Made by a program: the position numbers and the translations under genes. From Synechococcus sp. RS9909 (GTDB lineage Bacteria; Cyanobacteriota; Cyanobacteriia; PCC-6307; Cyanobiaceae), in assembly GCF_014279595.1 (NCBI RefSeq), contig NZ_CP047943.1, forward strand, positions 744,001 to 808,000: DNA of 64,000 bases, given 5' to 3'. Positions 38,330 to 48,354 of the stretch are shown in pieces. Under the pieces are notes generated by a model. It was not told where the DNA came from, ran no database searches, and saw nothing but the letters and a program-made list of their open reading frames with translations. Position 1 is the first letter of the stretch. Each line of letters begins with the position of its first letter.

Positions 38330-38716
38330 TCACATCCTGCGGATGGGTCCTGGGTATTGGCTGAGTTGTTCGTCCCTTGTGACGAGCAGCAGTCCTTCGG
38401 TCTGGGCTTGGGCCAGAAGCACCCGATCAAAAGGATCGCGGTGCAAGGGTGGAAGCTGTGCGACAGCCAGCACGTGCTGACTTTGAACGGGCAGTTCTCG
38501 CCAACCACCCTCTAGTAGTGCACTCCGCAACAACCCTGCTTCCACCTCGAAGCCAGGTTTGCCGAGCGATTGTTTGATCACCACTTCCCAGAGGCTGGCC
38601 ACGCTGAACACCGGTGTGTTGAGGGGGTCTACGAGCATGGCCACCAAAGCTGGTGCAAGCCTCTCGGGTGAGCCCATCGCCCAGATCAGCAGGTGGGTAT
38701 CGAGTAGCAGTTGCAT
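38330..38716 (-). CDS. PIN-domain toxin (VapC-like)
   Basis: The 128-residue PIN nuclease has the acidic active site visible at LLLDTHLLIWAMG (Asp6), SLWEVVIKQ (Glu) and DPFDRVLLAQAQ (two Asp), with TRDEQL near the end. The DTHLLIW start is typical of the type II toxin group. The likely target is RNA. It is encoded 6 nt after the Phd-like antitoxin. Confidence 0.88.
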   Translation of the reverse strand: MQLLLDTHLLIWAMGSPERLAPALVAMLVDPLNTPVFSVASLWEVVIKQSLGKPGFEVEAGLLRSALLEGGWRELPVQSQHVLAVAQLPPLHRDPFDRVLLAQAQTEGLLLVTRDEQLSQYPGPIRRM

Positions 38717-38722
38717 CGTTTT

Positions 38723-38971
38723 TCACTGACCTCCAAACAATTCGGGGATCACATCGTTGCCCAGCTGGTCAAAGTCATCGGGCACCTGGCAGTGACCCTT
38801 GAGCAAGCCGAGTCGTGGTTTGGCTGTTTGCTGCGATGCCTTGGCATCCAGAGGCGTGACCTGCACCATTGCTTGCCCGGCCTTGCAGATCAAAAAGCTC
38901 TCTCCTGCAGCAGCTTCATCCACCAGACGTGAAAGGTGGGTTTTGGCTTCGTGCATGTTCACCTTGCGCAT
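38723..38971 (-). CDS. Phd/YefM-type antitoxin
   Basis: The 82-residue partner starts MRKVNMHEAKTHLSRLVDEA, the typical Phd/YefM DNA-binding fold, followed by GESFLICKAGQAMVQV. The C-terminal part (LGLLKGHCQVPDDFDQLG, ELFGG) should bind and block the PIN toxin. An ATG five codons upstream is possible, but conserved sequence starts here. Phd-type antitoxins normally repress their own promoter together with the toxin. Confidence 0.87.
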   Translation of the reverse strand: MRKVNMHEAKTHLSRLVDEAAAGESFLICKAGQAMVQVTPLDAKASQQTAKPRLGLLKGHCQVPDDFDQLGNDVIPELFGGQ

Positions 38972-39064
38972 GACGCCCGACTCCAACCTGGATTCAAGGT
39001 TAGTCGACTAAGTCGATTTGGGCCTCGTCTTTCATGATGGTGGCTGGCTTGTGGTCTCTGGGTC

Positions 39065-40174
39065 TTGTTGATCGAGCGCTGGATTCCTTGGATGCGCCGC
39101 GCCTTGCAGCTGGCGGCCCTCGTGGAAGGCCAGACGAGCCCCAACCCCTTAGTGGGAGCGGTGGTGCTCGACGCCCACGGCACGTTGGTGGGGGAGGGAT
39201 ATCACGCACGTGCCGGCAAACCCCATGCGGAAGTCGGTGCACTCGTTCAGGCGGGGGAGGCTGCCCGCGGCGGCACGCTCGTGGTCACCCTGGAGCCTTG
39301 CTGCCATCACGGCCGCACCCCTCCCTGTGTGGAGGCGGTGATTGCTGCCGGGATCCGCCGGGTGGTGGTGGCGCTCACCGATCCCGATCCCCGCATGGCC
39401 GGCGGTGGCCTGCAGCGCCTGCGCGATGCCGGCCTGGAGGTGATCCCTGGGGTGCTGGAGGCCGAGGCGGCCCATCAGAACCGTGCCTTTGTGCATCGGG
39501 TCAAGACCGGGCGCCCCTGGGGGCTTCTCAAGTGGGCGATGAGCCTGGACGGCCGCACGGCCCTGCCCAATGGCGCCAGCCAGTGGATCAGTGGCGCTGC
39601 TGCACGCGCCTGGGTGCATCGCCTGCGGGCCCACTGCGATGCAGTGATTGTGGGGGGCGGCACCGTGCGTGCCGATGATCCCCTGCTCACGAGCCGCGGA
39701 CTGCGCACACCTGAACCGTTGCGGGTGGTGCTGAGTCGCTCCCTCGATCTGCCTGCGGCAGCCAGGATCTGGACCACGGCCGAGGCCCCCACCCTGCTGG
39801 CCCACGGTCCAGCCGTGGAAGCAGCCGATGCCGAGAGCAGTCCGTTGCTGGAGGCGCTTGGCGCCGCCGGAGTCATCTGCACGGCTCTGAAACGCTGCGA
39901 ACCCCTGGCCTTGCTGGAGCAGCTGGCATCACGCGGTTGTAACCGGGTGCTCTGGGAATGTGGCCCGGCCTTGGCTGCGGCGGCACTGCAGCAGGGCTGC
40001 GTGCAGGAGCTGGCGGTGGTGATCGCCCCGAAACTGCTGGGGGGCCTCGCGGCGCGGACGCCTCTGGCCGATCTGGGCTTCACCGCGCTCGATCAGGTGA
40101 TCCCGCTCCAAGACCTGAACCTGCAACGGCTCGAACGCGATGCTGTGGTTCAGGCTCTGGTGCCGCCGCAGTAA
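39065..40174 (+). CDS. ribD: Bifunctional riboflavin deaminase/reductase RibD
   Basis: RibD performs steps 2 and 3 of riboflavin synthesis. The zinc deaminase half has TSPNPLVGAVV, the HAEVGAL motif and LEPCCHHGRTPPC. The reductase half has LLKWAMSLDGRTAL, GGGTVRADDPLL, PLRVVLSR and LWECGPALAAAAL. From TTG the protein is 369 residues; the ATG nine codons later (MRRALQLA) would cut into residues usually present, so a TTG start is preferred. It begins 93 bp from the divergent antitoxin gene. Confidence 0.92.
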   Translation: MLIERWIPWMRRALQLAALVEGQTSPNPLVGAVVLDAHGTLVGEGYHARAGKPHAEVGALVQAGEAARGGTLVVTLEPCCHHGRTPPCVEAVIAAGIRRVVVALTDPDPRMAGGGLQRLRDAGLEVIPGVLEAEAAHQNRAFVHRVKTGRPWGLLKWAMSLDGRTALPNGASQWISGAAARAWVHRLRAHCDAVIVGGGTVRADDPLLTSRGLRTPEPLRVVLSRSLDLPAAARIWTTAEAPTLLAHGPAVEAADAESSPLLEALGAAGVICTALKRCEPLALLEQLASRGCNRVLWECGPALAAAALQQGCVQELAVVIAPKLLGGLAARTPLADLGFTALDQVIPLQDLNLQRLERDAVVQALVPPQ

Positions 40175-40200
40175 GCCGCTGGGTTCAGAGCTCATCCCGT

Positions 40201-40962
40201 TCAGAGCTCATTGAGATCCTGGTCGTCCAGATCGTCGCGATCCTCCAGTTCACCGGTGTAGCGACTGATCAGTACCCCCATCACCACCGCCAGATAAAGG
40301 GTGCCCACGATGCCGGTGCTCACCGAGAGCATGCGCGAGAGGGGCAGCATCGGATTGATGTCGCCGAAGCCCAGGGTGGTGAGGCAGACAAACGCGAAGT
40401 AATTGATCTTCGCGAACAACCCGGGGGAGAGCAGCAGGGTGGTGTCGGTGCCGCGCAGCTGTTCGGTGGAGAGATCCAGCGGTTCGAAACTGCCCGGTTG
40501 GATGGTTTCCACTGCACTCATCACCAAGCCGGCGGTGAGGCCCAGCAGCAGGTAACCGGCCGCAGCCCCCATGAGCATCTCCCGGCTTACCCGCGTTTCG
40601 CGGGACAGGCGCTTCACCAGCCGCACCACACTCCATCCGGTGAGCAAGCTCCAGCTCAACACCAGGGGCACGCCGGTGTTCACCCAGCGCAGCGGTGTGA
40701 TCAACCAGAGCAGTTGCGAACCGAGGGCCACGATGCCGAGGAGTTGAAACAGGCGATCGCTCATGGTGCGCCGCGCTTTGCGGATCACCAGCAGTTGGGT
40801 CAGCAGCAGGGCGATCAGGGAGTAGCCCACCGTCCCCAGCCAGGAGAGCCAGGGGAAGGCGAAGCTCACCAACACCAGCAGGCACAGACTCAGCAGCAGC
40901 TGGTAAATCCGTTCGCGACTGCGACGACTGGTGCGTTTCCGGCGCTTTGGCTCAAACATCAT
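40201..40962 (-). CDS. Two-pore-helix type potassium channel
   Basis: The 253-residue membrane protein has several hydrophobic helices and a single pore loop with the selectivity filter TTLGFGDINP, followed by the inner helix GIVGTLYLAVVMGVLISRY. The TLGFGD variant of TVGYGD is common in bacterial K+ channels. The N-terminus is very basic (KRRKRTSRRSRER); the acidic tail ends EDRDDLDDQDLNEL. No RCK domain is fused. Its start overlaps the end of the upstream frameshifted YrhK-type gene by 11 nt. Confidence 0.85.
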   Translation of the reverse strand: MMFEPKRRKRTSRRSRERIYQLLLSLCLLVLVSFAFPWLSWLGTVGYSLIALLLTQLLVIRKARRTMSDRLFQLLGIVALGSQLLWLITPLRWVNTGVPLVLSWSLLTGWSVVRLVKRLSRETRVSREMLMGAAAGYLLLGLTAGLVMSAVETIQPGSFEPLDLSTEQLRGTDTTLLLSPGLFAKINYFAFVCLTTLGFGDINPMLPLSRMLSVSTGIVGTLYLAVVMGVLISRYTGELEDRDDLDDQDLNEL

Positions 40963-41610
40963 CTTCCGAGCATTCGGCCATGGTCAGCAGCCCCGCCAAC
41001 ACGAAGGCGAAGGCCCCCACCACCGTGGCTCCATCCGCCATGCCGCCATTGAGCACCATCTGCTGCGGGTAATGGCGCGGCAGGCCCGCCAGGGCGGCGA
41101 GCAGAAAAAGCACGCAGCCGCTGCCGCTCACCACCGTGATCCACCAGGCGAGATGGCGCGGCTCGAACACCAGCAGTCGTCCATGCCCCACTTCCATCAC
41201 CGCATAGGCAGCAGAGGTCACGAACAGGATGCACCCGATCAGGTTCGGCAGCACCTCCAGGCTCAGCCATACCGGCGAGGACGCCTGGGCCACAGCCAGG
41301 CCACGACCGGCGGCACGGTGAACAACAGGGCCCCGAGGGCCTGGGTTTCGGCGCAGCGCAGACCACTCCACTCCCAGCGCAGGCCGTGGCGACGCAGGTG
41401 CCGATCGGCCAGGCGGGCTTCCACCAGCTGCCACCAGGCCCCGGCCAGATAGAGCAGTGAACCGATGGTGAACACCTCCACGCTGAGGGTGTCGGTGATG
41501 CGCTGATGGTCGGATCCAATCACGAACAGCACCGAACCGACGATGAAGGCCAGGGCGGTGCGAACCTCCAGCCGCTCCAGATTCTTGGGGTGGATCAGGG
41601 CATGGAGCAT
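40952..41610 (-). pseudogene. YrhK-like membrane protein, single frameshift
   Basis: Two frames together make one protein. The first starts MLHALIHPKNLERLEVRTAL, passes through SVLFVIGSDHQRITD and reaches TVPPVVAWLW. The second continues AQASSPVWLSLEVLPNLIGCILFV and ends LLTMAECSEDDV. The break is at about 41289, where TGGCCCAGG needs one extra base (such as TGGGCCCAGG) to stay in frame. The halves each resemble a YrhK-type domain with paired helices. The cause could be a true mutation or a sequencing error in the G/C run. Confidence 0.75.
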
Positions 41611-41805
41611 GCCGATCGCGCTTAACGGTCGGTAGTGACATCCCTTGAGGGGACCATGACCCTTGCGCAGGCGCCGACTGGTCCAGATGCCGTCAGGGTG
41701 ACTCCACGCTGTTACGGCATCACCGACACGCCAGTGGGCATGGAAGAGGCGAGGCTTCATCGCGTTCGGTTCTCCGTCCCTGGCCGGTGGCGGGCATCCG
41801 GGGTT

Positions 41806-41825
41806 GTCCCCCTAGCTTGGGGGAC
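41806..41825 (+). promoter_or_regulatory. Inverted repeat just upstream of ftsH
   Basis: Seven-base arms GTCCCCC and GGGGGAC flank the loop TAGCTT, ending 15 nt before the ftsH ATG. It could be a leader hairpin near the ribosome site or an operator. The rest of the 230-bp gap to the YrhK-like gene shows no convincing gene. Confidence 0.4.
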
Positions 41826-41840
41826 CAGTCGACTGTCGCC

Positions 41841-43718
<1,878 letters not shown>

Positions 43719-43723
43719 GGCTT

Positions 43724-43759
43724 GACGGGAGGCGCTCCCGTCCTCGATAACACTTTTTT
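43724..43759 (+). terminator. Probable terminator after ftsH
   Basis: Perfect 8-bp arms GACGGGAG and CTCCCGTC with loop GCG begin 6 nt after the ftsH stop. A TTTTTT run comes 11 nt after the stem, so spacing is longer than ideal. It lies directly before argF. Confidence 0.55.
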
Positions 43760-43770
43760 GAACGATCACC

Positions 43771-44727
43771 ATGGTCGCCGCAAGCTCCGGCGTTGCTTCC
43801 GTTCTCTCTCCTCTAAAGGGCAGAGATTTCCTTTCCTCTGCGGATGTCAGCGCTGAGCAGACCGCTGCTCTGCTGGAGCTGGCCCGGCAGCTCAAATGCG
43901 GTGATCGTCGCATCGACCTGGGCAACCGGGTGCTGGGCCTGATCTTCACCAAGGCCTCCACCCGCACCCGCGTCAGCTTTCAGGTGGCGATGGCCCGCCT
44001 GGGGGGGCAGACCGTGGACCTCAACCCTCAGGTGACCCAGCTGGGCCGCGGTGAGCCGCTTGAAGACACGGCCCGTGTGCTCAGCCGTTTCTGTGATGTG
44101 CTTGCGGTGCGCACCTTCGCGCAGCAGGAGCTGGTGGATTACGCCCACTGGGCCACGATCCCCGTGGTGAATGCCCTCACCGATCTGGAGCATCCCTGCC
44201 AGGCCCTCGCCGATTTCCTCACCCTGCAGGAGGCGTTTGGTGACCTGCAGGGCCAGACGCTGGCCTATGTGGGGGATGGCAACAACGTGGCCCACTCGTT
44301 GATGCTCTGCGGCGCCCTGCTTGGGGTGAACGTGCGGATCGGTTGCCCGGACGGCTTTGAGCCCCTGCCGGGGGTGCTCGATCAGGCTCGCGAACTGGCC
44401 GTGGCCGGTGCTGAAATCTCCGTCACCAGCGACCCGATTGCAGCCGTGCGTGGTGCCCAGGCGCTTTACACCGATGTGTGGGCGTCGATGGGTCAGGAGC
44501 AGGAGCAGGCGGAACGGGAGCGGGCCTTCCAGGGGTTCTGCCTCAATGAAGCCCTGCTTGCGGAGGCCGATCCACGGGCGATCGTGCTGCATTGTCTGCC
44601 GGCCCATCGCGGCGAGGAGATCAGCGCCGGTGCGATGGAGGGAGCCGCCAGCCGCATTTTTGATCAGGCCGAGAACCGCCTCCATGCCCAGCAGGCCTTG
44701 CTGGCCTGCCTCATGGGTGGTCTCTAG
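43771..44727 (+). CDS. argF: Ornithine carbamoyltransferase
   Basis: ArgF forms citrulline from ornithine and carbamoyl phosphate in arginine synthesis. The 318-residue enzyme has the carbamoyl-phosphate motif KASTRTRVSF, VRTFAQQELVDYA, EHPCQALADFLT, YVGDGNNVAHSLM, DVWASMGQEQE and the catalytic HCLPAHRGEEI. The ATG at MVAASSGV gives an N-terminus slightly longer than E. coli but usual for cyanobacteria. Confidence 0.95.
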   Translation: MVAASSGVASVLSPLKGRDFLSSADVSAEQTAALLELARQLKCGDRRIDLGNRVLGLIFTKASTRTRVSFQVAMARLGGQTVDLNPQVTQLGRGEPLEDTARVLSRFCDVLAVRTFAQQELVDYAHWATIPVVNALTDLEHPCQALADFLTLQEAFGDLQGQTLAYVGDGNNVAHSLMLCGALLGVNVRIGCPDGFEPLPGVLDQARELAVAGAEISVTSDPIAAVRGAQALYTDVWASMGQEQEQAERERAFQGFCLNEALLAEADPRAIVLHCLPAHRGEEISAGAMEGAASRIFDQAENRLHAQQALLACLMGGL

Positions 44728-44764
44728 GGCTTCAGGCTGGGGCTTGCCAGCGAGCATGTTGAGA

Positions 44765-44778
44765 GGTACAAATGTATT
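44765..44778 (+). promoter_or_regulatory. LexA box upstream of lexA
   Basis: GGTACAAATGTATT fits the cyanobacterial LexA box RGTACNNNDGTWCB with one mismatch. It lies just ahead of the lexA ATG at 44787 and covers an upstream in-frame ATG (44772), which argues for the later start. This implies autorepression. Confidence 0.6.
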
Positions 44779-44786
44779 GTCCCCGA

Positions 44787-45416
44787 ATGGCCTGGTCTGT
44801 GCCCGCTGGATCCCCCGAGCCACTCACCTCTGCGCAGCAGGAGCTGTATGACTGGCTCGCTGATTACATCGGCAGTCATCACCACAGCCCCTCCATCCGT
44901 CAGATGATGCAGGCGATGGGTCTGCGCTCTCCGGCGCCTGTGCAGAGTCGCTTGCGCCACTTGCAGCAGAAGGGCTGGATCACCTGGCAGGAGGGGCAGG
45001 CGCGCACGCTTCAGCTGCTCGGAGGCATGGCCTCCGGCATTCCGGTGCTGGGAGCGGTGGCGGCCGGTGGCTTGGTCGAGACCTTTGATGACGTCCAGGA
45101 GCGCCTCGATCTCGTTCCCTTGCTGGAGACCAGAGGCCTGTTCGCCCTCACCGTGAATGGCGATTCGATGGTGGAAGCGCACATCGCTGATGGCGATGTG
45201 GTGTTGATGGAGCCCGTGTCGGATCCCAGTCGGTTGCGTCAGGGGGTGATTGTCAGTGCCCTGGTGCCGGGGAGCGGCACCACCCTCAAGCATTTCCATC
45301 GCGAAGGTGGCACCGTGCGGTTGGAGGCGGCCAACCCGGCCTATGCGCCGATCGAGCTGCCCGCCGATCAGGTGCAGGTGCAGGGCAAGCTCATGGCGGT
45401 CTGGCGTCAGGTCTGA
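44787..45416 (+). CDS. lexA: LexA repressor
   Basis: LexA is the transcriptional repressor of DNA-damage or related genes and self-cleaves when activated. The N-terminal winged helix spans about residues 12-75 (SPSIRQMMQAMGLRS, LRHLQQKGWITW). The cleavage site is Ala93-Gly94 (VAAGGL) and the serine-lysine dyad is Ser127 (NGDSMVE) and Lys168 (TTLKHF), so self-cleavage capacity is kept, unlike some cyanobacterial LexA proteins. Length from the chosen ATG is 209. Confidence 0.94.
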   Translation: MAWSVPAGSPEPLTSAQQELYDWLADYIGSHHHSPSIRQMMQAMGLRSPAPVQSRLRHLQQKGWITWQEGQARTLQLLGGMASGIPVLGAVAAGGLVETFDDVQERLDLVPLLETRGLFALTVNGDSMVEAHIADGDVVLMEPVSDPSRLRQGVIVSALVPGSGTTLKHFHREGGTVRLEAANPAYAPIELPADQVQVQGKLMAVWRQV

Positions 45417-45508
45417 AGGCTGAGCCCATGGCTTGCAGGGTCTGGCCTGCGGCGGTGTAAGCTTCGACACGACGACGGCACGAGCCCAAGGGCATCACCG
45501 CCGTTCAT

Positions 45509-45581
45509 GGGGCCATAGCTCAGCTGGTAGAGCACCTGCATGGCATGCAGGGGGTCAGGAGTTCGAGTCTCCTTGGCTCCA
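45509..45581 (+). tRNA. tRNA-Ala (anticodon GGC)
   Basis: A 73-nt cloverleaf folds by eye: acceptor arms GGGGCCA/TGGCTCC (one G-T pair), D arm GCTC..GAGC, anticodon stem CCTGC/GCAGG with loop ATGGCAT (anticodon GGC at 45542-45544), and T arm AGGAG TTCGAGT CTCCT. The discriminator is A and CCA is not encoded. It borders the region with decayed genes. Confidence 0.95.
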
Positions 45582-45640
45582 TTGACTGTTTTCGGTATGA
45601 ATGTTCAAAAGATGCTGGGCATTAGGGCCAGTTGAGTCTT

Positions 45641-45928
45641 TTACCGTTTGGCCAGCCCACGACCGTTCCCGATCAAGCCAGCATCGATCACCAGGCCGAT
45701 GGCGACCACCAGCAGGCCGCTGAAGCTGCCAACTCCACCGAATGAGGCATGCGCGAAGCACACACCCAGGGTTGTCGTGGGTAGAAATACCACACCCAGA
45801 ACTGGAAGAATCGGGTTGGGGATCGCTAGACCTTCAAACGGTGCGAGAACAAACAGAGGATTGAACACCCACAGCAGAATCAGGATTAGCCTCGGCGCAA
45901 CCAACCCCAGGGCAGCCAGAAGGCACAT
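45641..45928 (-). CDS. Small membrane protein of unknown function (95 aa)
   Basis: Hydrophobic almost throughout, with about three helices (LLAALGLVAPRLILILLWVFNP is the first). GVVFLPTTTLGVCFAHAS and GSFSGLLVVAIGLVIDAGLIG follow. The regular hydrophobic pattern and overlap with the gene upstream support a real gene. Its ATG overlaps the stop of the 38-aa gene (ATGA). Family not recognised. Confidence 0.65.
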   Translation of the reverse strand: MCLLAALGLVAPRLILILLWVFNPLFVLAPFEGLAIPNPILPVLGVVFLPTTTLGVCFAHASFGGVGSFSGLLVVAIGLVIDAGLIGNGRGLAKR

Positions 45929-46044
45929 CAGCCGGCACCCACCACTTCAAACGTGCCGCTGCTGGTAACCGAAAGGATCATCCAGAGCAGCACCACGCTG
46001 GCCGCCACCAGCACTACCGGCCAGATCTCACCTTCGGGGTTCAT
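45928..46044 (-). CDS. 38-residue single-helix membrane protein
   Basis: Begins MNPEGEIWPVVLVAASVVLL, one helix, and ends SSGTFEVVGAG. It is translationally coupled by an ATGA overlap to the 95-aa membrane gene downstream, which suggests the two form a complex. Function unknown. Confidence 0.55.
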   Translation of the reverse strand: MNPEGEIWPVVLVAASVVLLWMILSVTSSGTFEVVGAG

Positions 46045-46084
46045 GGCCACCAGCTGCGCATGGCCTTCTTTTAGCAGGCTCTTT

Positions 46085-47204
46085 TCAGTGTGTCCCCTCC
46101 AGGGGCCGGAAAGCTGTTTCGTGGGTGAAGAACACGGCTGTGATCAAGGTGATCAGTCCTGCCAAAGCAACCCAGGCGCCTGGCAGCAGGGGATTGTCGG
46201 TGCGACTGATCAACCCGGTGGAGATCAACGGCGTGGTGCCTCTGAAATAACCCTCGGCGAGATTGAAGGCCACCGCCAGACCGGTGCAACGCACCGCGGC
46301 GGGCATCAGTTCCACATTGGCCGGATTCTTGCCGCCAGCGAGCAGGGCAATGGCAACGGTGAGGCCGAGTTCTCCGCGCAACACCAGCTGCGGATCACCG
46401 CTGTGCATCAGATCAAAGAACGACAGCGCACCGAATCACAGTAAGGCCGATCCGACAGCCAGGCTGCGATCGGATAAAGGAGAAGAAGTATGCCAAGAAC
46501 GCCGGTGTTGAGGCTCAGTGCCGTGGCATCGCTGAGCTTCTCGCTGTCTTCCAGATAGCTCACGGCATAACGAAGGCGGCGTAGAAGCCCACGCTGCTGG
46601 CGATGTTCAGGCCCATCACTTGCAACACCTGCAATCGGTAGCGACCGAATATTTCCCGCACCGGAGCCATCACCTGAAGGGCGAGCACCTCAGCACCGTT
46701 CCCTCGCCGATCACAATATCCCAGCACAGATCCCCACATCCCCTAGATCGCGTAAAACCCCCGCTGGCGCTGGGGAGCCTGTTCGCTCAGAAAAATGATC
46801 GAACTGGTGTATTCGTCGCCAACGGACAGCCCTTGGATCCACCGCAGCACCACCACGGCAATCGGCGCCGCCACACCGATCTGTTGATGGGTTGGCAGCA
46901 CTCCCATCAGCACCGTTGGGATCGCTATCGCCATCACCGAGAGGTTGAGGACACGGCGGCGACCGAACAGATCGCCGATGCGGCCGAACACCACACCGCC
47001 CAGGGGACGCACCAGAAAGCCTTCGGCAATGGCACCGAAGGCTCCGATCAGAGAGCTGGCAGGGTCGCTGGTTGGGAAGAACTCACGCCCAATCACGGTG
47101 GCGAAGTAGCCGTACACCGCGAAGTTGTACCACTCCATCACGTTGCCGATCAGGCCGGCCAGAAGAACGCGGGATGTGCTGGCTGTCGGTTTCGTTGTGG
47201 TCAT
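46085..47204 (-). pseudogene. Decayed MHS-type MFS transporter
   Basis: The N-terminal part (to residue 153) is clear metabolite:H+ symporter sequence with GNVMEWYNFAVYGYFA, RPLGGVVFGRIGDLFGRR and RWIQGLSVGDEYTSSI, then a stop after RGFYAI. Further pieces follow in other frames: VMGLNIASSVGFYAAFVMP with a stop, SYLEDSEKLSDATALSLN, and a last part with ELMPAAVRCTGLAVAFNLAEG and ETAFRPLE. Several stops, frameshifts and a missing middle make it non-functional. The ancestral substrate would be a carboxylate, proline or betaine. Confidence 0.88.
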
Positions 47205-47580
47205 GGCGAGTCGACGGCACTGTCGTGCAGGCGGTCGGTCAGTAGATCCACCTCGGTGTCGCCGATCAGGTGGCAGGCGATCGTGCGCCGGTGCGGCGCT
47301 GCGCGGTGCTCCCAGAGATACACGGCCTGCCAGGTTCCCAGCACCAGGTGGCCGTTCTCCACACTCAGGCTCAGCGTCTGTTGGGTCAGTGCGGTGCGGA
47401 TATGGGCCGGCATGTCGTCGTTCCCCTCGTCGTCATGCAGGCATCGCCGACGCTCACCGTTGATGCCGAGGGGACCGGCTCCGTCCTGCGGACCCATTCG
47501 TTGAGGGATCCATCAATGCGAGTGAAGCCTGAACCCTTGGTTTGGACCTCGAGACGGCAGAGCGCCTGATCCAGCGCCAT
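47201..47580 (-). pseudogene. YjbQ (UPF0047) with internal deletion and frameshift
   Basis: The N-terminus (LCRLEVQTKGSGFTRIDG, LNEWVR) and the C-terminus in another frame (LHDDEGNDDMPAHIRTALTQ, LGTWQAVYLWEHRAAPHRR) are both well conserved. The expected central 40-45 residues with the HTSASL active-site segment are absent. The protein family has been called secondary thiamine-phosphate synthase. The deletion removes catalytic residues, so it cannot be functional. It abuts the MFS pseudogene. Confidence 0.85.
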
Positions 47581-47607
47581 GGATGCTCTGTTCCGATCTC
47601 TATCGCT

Positions 47608-48354
47608 TTAGCCAGGTCTCGGGGTGAGGGGAATGGCTTCGCCCACGGTGGGCGTGATCAGCGTGCAACCCTCGGTGACCTCGGGGCTGAGCTCTGAGAC
47701 ACCGCCGGTTTCCAGCGCTTTGCTGATCAATCCACTGAAGCGCACATTGCCGCCCGTGGTGCTCGCCAGCACCTGCTGCGGTTGAAAGCGGCGCATCAGA
47801 TCCGGCATCACGGTGGCTCCTGTGATGAAGTTGCCGACCAGGGGCAGACCCAGATCCACAACCGGGGTGATCACTGTCTGTACAGGTCGCGCTTCCACAG
47901 AGGAATCCAGCACCCCATGGGGTTCCAGGTAAACCGACCCGCCGGGCCAGTCGAGCAGGTACCCGTTCTCAACGGCTGGAACGGCGGCACCGGCGGTGGC
48001 GCGAATCCGCAAGGCTCCCCGCTCTGTGCGGTCACCTGGCTTGAGCGCCTGCACGGAGCTGAACCCCAGCCGCTTCGCCACCTTGGCGGCTGCAGCCGAT
48101 CCCACGACGGGCAGATTTTTGCTCAGCATCGAGAGCGTGTCCGGATGGGCGTGATCCTGAAGCCCCTGGGTGAGCAGCAGCAGATCAATCGACTCAGGCA
48201 CCGGCTGCAGCTCGGGCATGACCCCCTTCAGCAGCCAGGGGCCTGGCGGAAACACCAGATCACCGCAGAGCCAGGGATCCACCAGCACCCGCAGGCCGCC
48301 GATCTCCAGCAACCAGCCGTTGGCTCCGAAATAGGTGGCCTGATCTGTCGTCAC
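47608..48354 (-). CDS. MBL-fold protein with altered metal motif
   Basis: The 248-residue protein follows the metallo-beta-lactamase fold (TYFGANGWLLEIGGLRVLVDPWL, VYLEPHGVLD). The metal motif HxHxDH is LLTQGLQDHAHPDT here, with the first histidine replaced by glutamine. It may bind metal poorly or act as a non-enzymatic or different hydrolase. Conserved relatives exist in cyanobacteria and plants, to my knowledge without known function. It starts at a GTG that overlaps the stop of the 42-aa gene (GTGA). Confidence 0.8.
   Translation of the reverse strand: MTTDQATYFGANGWLLEIGGLRVLVDPWLCGDLVFPPGPWLLKGVMPELQPVPESIDLLLLTQGLQDHAHPDTLSMLSKNLPVVGSAAAAKVAKRLGFSSVQALKPGDRTERGALRIRATAGAAVPAVENGYLLDWPGGSVYLEPHGVLDSSVEARPVQTVITPVVDLGLPLVGNFITGATVMPDLMRRFQPQQVLASTTGGNVRFSGLISKALETGGVSELSPEVTEGCTLITPTVGEAIPLTPRPG

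Noticed and set aside
44772-44786. Upstream ATG as lexA start
   Set aside because: It lies inside the LexA box and adds five residues not expected in the family.
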